Positions 62,740-64,000 of a stretch of DNA of 64,000 nucleotides are shown here, in pieces. The stretch's first letter is position 1. Every line of letters begins with the position of its first letter. Made by a program: the position numbers and the translations under genes. This DNA comes from Lachnospira sp. UBA4346 (lineage in GTDB: Bacteria > Bacillota > Clostridia > Lachnospirales > Lachnospiraceae): the NCBI GenBank assembly GCA_002394205.1, contig DGTC01000068.1, forward strand, positions 1 to 64,000, written 5' to 3'. Under the pieces are notes generated by a model. The model was not told the DNA's origin, searched no databases, and saw only the letters and a program-made list of their open reading frames with translations.

Positions 62740-63054
62740 ACGAACCGCCTCACTTTCTTTTCTAAAATATTGCTGATATCTTAAATCTGTGAATTGTATC
62801 GGCGTTTTTTTCCATTTTCTTAACCTTTTTGTGGTATTTTCTTACCATATTGTATGTTTTACGCAGAAACTTATAATTCTCTAACGAGTTTCCATACAAT
62901 TTAAACAAACATCTAAATTTCTGACACTGCCCCCGGGCGCAGAATGTGTCATGTCCCATTTGCGCAAATGTGTTCATAACGGAATTTTCATTTTAATTTG
63001 TACTATATAACACCCGAAAACATAAAATATGCCTTTTGACACACGCAGCCTAAA
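62740..63054. other. Intergenic region upstream of flgM
   Basis: Holds the sigma-28 promoter at 62796-62822; the yvyF terminator follows at 63055-63096. A minus-strand frame at 62762-62977 overlaps the promoter and lacks a ribosome binding site, so it is not taken as a gene. Nothing else is recognised. Confidence 0.5.
62796..62822 (-). promoter_or_regulatory. Sigma-28 (SigD) promoter of the flgM operon
   Basis: Minus strand TAAG (62819-62822), exactly 15 nt, then GCCGATAC (62796-62803), one mismatch from consensus in each half. The leader is about 50 nt. Confidence 0.85.
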
Positions 63055-63096
63055 TCCAAAAAGCCCTGTGCACATAAAATCTGTACACAGGGCTTT
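63055..63096 (-). terminator. Intrinsic terminator downstream of yvyF
   Basis: A 15-bp stem with one wobble (63060-63074 with 63082-63096) and a 7-nt loop is followed on the minus strand by TTTTTGG. It lies 23 nt past the yvyF stop and separates the comFC-yvyF transcript from the flgM operon. Confidence 0.88.
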
Positions 63097-63118
63097 ATAT
63101 TGATTTCATCTAAATATT

Positions 63119-63535
63119 CTACTGCTCTAAGAAGCGCATTCTAGCCTTTTCTCTACGCTCCTGAGCCGCATTGTTCGGCTGTGGTTTCTCCTCACGATAC
63201 GCATTGCTGAAGCTATTCGCCATCGAACCTTTGCAATTATCACAGAAACGTCCTGATTTAATCATTGCACCGCACTTCTCACAGGCAATACCAATTGGGG
63301 AATCTGCTGAGAAACATAAACGTTCTTCACGAACCCACTTTTCGATTTGCTTCACGCTGACATCACACTCTGCTGAAACTTCTGCAATCGTTGCCTTATC
63401 ATACTCATTAATATATTCTTTGACTTCTACAAACTTATCTTCCATCTTACGAACGCAGTCCGGACACAAATGTTTGTATGGTCCACCAATATAATTATAA
63501 ATTCTTCCACACTGTCTGCAATTTCTAACGTCCAT
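63119..63535 (-). CDS. yvyF: YvyF-type flagellar operon protein (TIGR03826)
   Basis: A 138-residue protein with two zinc ribbons and a small helix-turn-helix-like segment. Cysteines pair as C6/C9 with C24/C27 (NCRQCGRIYNYIGGP, LCPDC) and C85/C88 with C98/C101 (CEKCG, CDNC); residues about 45-72 (KATIAEVSAECDVSVKQIEK) look like an HTH. It regularly sits between comFC and flgM in Firmicutes; its role is unsettled, probably regulatory. The start MDVRNCRQCG follows AAAGGTGTGGGAG; a longer upstream frame is unlike the family. Confidence 0.9.
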   Translation of the reverse strand: MDVRNCRQCGRIYNYIGGPYKHLCPDCVRKMEDKFVEVKEYINEYDKATIAEVSAECDVSVKQIEKWVREERLCFSADSPIGIACEKCGAMIKSGRFCDNCKGSMANSFSNAYREEKPQPNNAAQERREKARMRFLEQ

Positions 63536-63555
63536 ACTCCCACACCTTTCAATCT

Positions 63556-64000
63556 TTAGAATCCTTGTCCAATACACAAACACACGAAATATACATCCGA
63601 TACTCCATGTGCTTTCAGACATTTTGCACAGGCATCCATTGTCGCTCCTGTTGTATAAATGTCATCCACAAGTAATACTTTTCTATAGTTTACTATATTT
63701 TGACCAATTATAAAAGCATTTTTCAAATTTTTTACACGTTGTTTATCATCCAGTTCCTTCATCGGCGTTGTTTTTCTTGCACGAAGCAGCATATTTGACA
63801 CCATTGGAATTCCCGTATACGCCGATAATTCCCGTGCCATAAGTTCCGCCTGATTATATCCTCTCATCCGCTGTTTCGATTCATGCAGCGGCACCGGAAC
63901 AATCGCATCTATATTCCACAAACGAAGTAAATCCTTGCTCACACGATACATTTCTTTTCCATAAAATGCGGCATATTCCCGTTTGTTCTTATATTTATAC
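63556..64000 (-). CDS. comFC: ComFC-like phosphoribosyltransferase domain protein, 5-prime end cut off
   Basis: The C-terminal 148 residues of a ComF family protein related to competence DNA uptake. DAIVPVPLHESKQRMRGYNQ and YRKVLLVDDIYTTGATMDAC are the hallmark segments, the latter the PRPP-binding loop. The frame is open to the right edge (KREYAAFYGKE before the first internal ATG), so the N-terminal zinc-finger part lies outside the window. It is 20 nt upstream of yvyF. Confidence 0.92.
   Translation of the reverse strand, partial: YKYKNKREYAAFYGKEMYRVSKDLLRLWNIDAIVPVPLHESKQRMRGYNQAELMARELSAYTGIPMVSNMLLRARKTTPMKELDDKQRVKNLKNAFIIGQNIVNYRKVLLVDDIYTTGATMDACAKCLKAHGVSDVYFVCLCIGQGF

Noticed and set aside
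62762..62977. 71-codon minus-strand frame upstream of flgM.
   Set aside because: It overlaps the sigma-28 promoter of flgM, lacks a ribosome binding site and has no recognisable motif.
1..64000. CRISPR arrays, tRNA or rRNA genes, complete insertion sequences and prophage.
   Set aside because: No regularly spaced direct repeats, tRNA cloverleaf or rRNA segments, and no intact transposase or phage structural genes were recognised; only a truncated integrase and an Rpn-type nuclease are present.

Overview
The window looks like a chromosomal segment of a motile, low-GC Clostridia, most plausibly Lachnospiraceae (Roseburia, Agathobacter, Lachnospira or Butyrivibrio type). The basis is a 139-residue Firmicutes-style S12, strong AGGAGG ribosome binding sites, a Bacillus/Clostridia-type late flagellar operon (comFC-yvyF-flgM-flgN-flgK-flgK-flgL-fliW-csrA-flaG-fliD-fliS) and an Rpn-type nuclease gene of a kind common in that family. 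Nearly all genes are on the minus strand, so they read from high to low coordinates.

Layout. (1) 1-1175: rpsL-rpsG with a near-consensus promoter; rpsG runs off the left edge. (2) 1.2-12.3 kb: metabolic genes: a flavin reductase-like protein, a MerR regulator, an alanine/glycine:cation symporter, a cupin/CMD/aldo-keto reductase operon, a cyclophilin-like lipoprotein, aroB, and an AMP-binding protein overlapping nadE. The 1.1-kb gene-free stretch at 1.8-2.9 kb holds three large palindromic elements. (3) 12.6-50.8 kb: a flagellin-glycosylation island. (4) 51-62.8 kb: filament genes, namely flagellin, a FliT/FlgN-like chaperone, fliS, fliD, flaG, csrA, fliW, flgL, two flgK paralogues, flgN and flgM. 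(5) 63-64 kb: yvyF and partial comFC.

The island falls into three minus-strand modules divided by strong intrinsic terminators, plus flanking genes. Module A (50.8-37.0 kb) has a Maf/DUF115 flagellin glycosyltransferase, a small helical protein, a CgeB-like glycosyltransferase, pseB, a pseI/neuB synthase, a methyltransferase, a PLP aminotransferase, an spsF-like cytidylyltransferase, pseG, an ATP-grasp enzyme and a LicD / IspD-TarI-like / SDR triplet. Module B (36.8-26.5 kb) has a row of proteins with diverse catalytic C-termini (fucosyltransferase-like, WcbI-like, GT-D, methyltransferase and others), a GT8-like transferase, a CMP-sugar-type nucleotidyltransferase and an FdtB/FdtA-like aminotransferase-ketoisomerase pair. 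Module C (26.4-21.6 kb) has a second DUF115 protein and a 1010-residue two-domain glycosyltransferase. Beside these lie a YefM-YoeB toxin-antitoxin pair, three more CgeB-like glycosyltransferases, a broken glycosyltransferase joined to a truncated integrase, and an Rpn nuclease.

How it fits together. Sugar-nucleotide genes supply a pseudaminic-acid-like nonulosonate, a dTDP-3-amino-sugar and a phosphoalditol-like group. The Maf-type enzymes probably start glycosylation of the 270-residue flagellin, and the many transferases would extend the glycan. Flagellar sigma (sigma-28/SigD) promoters are clear upstream of flagellin and flgM. Weaker matches lie upstream of pseB and of module B, which suggests glycan synthesis is timed with filament assembly. 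The flagellin leader has two GGA-loop hairpins that look like a textbook CsrA operator, and csrA and its antagonist fliW are in the same window. The most unusual feature is a set of six island proteins that share an N-terminal Rossmann-like module fused to different C-terminal enzymes.
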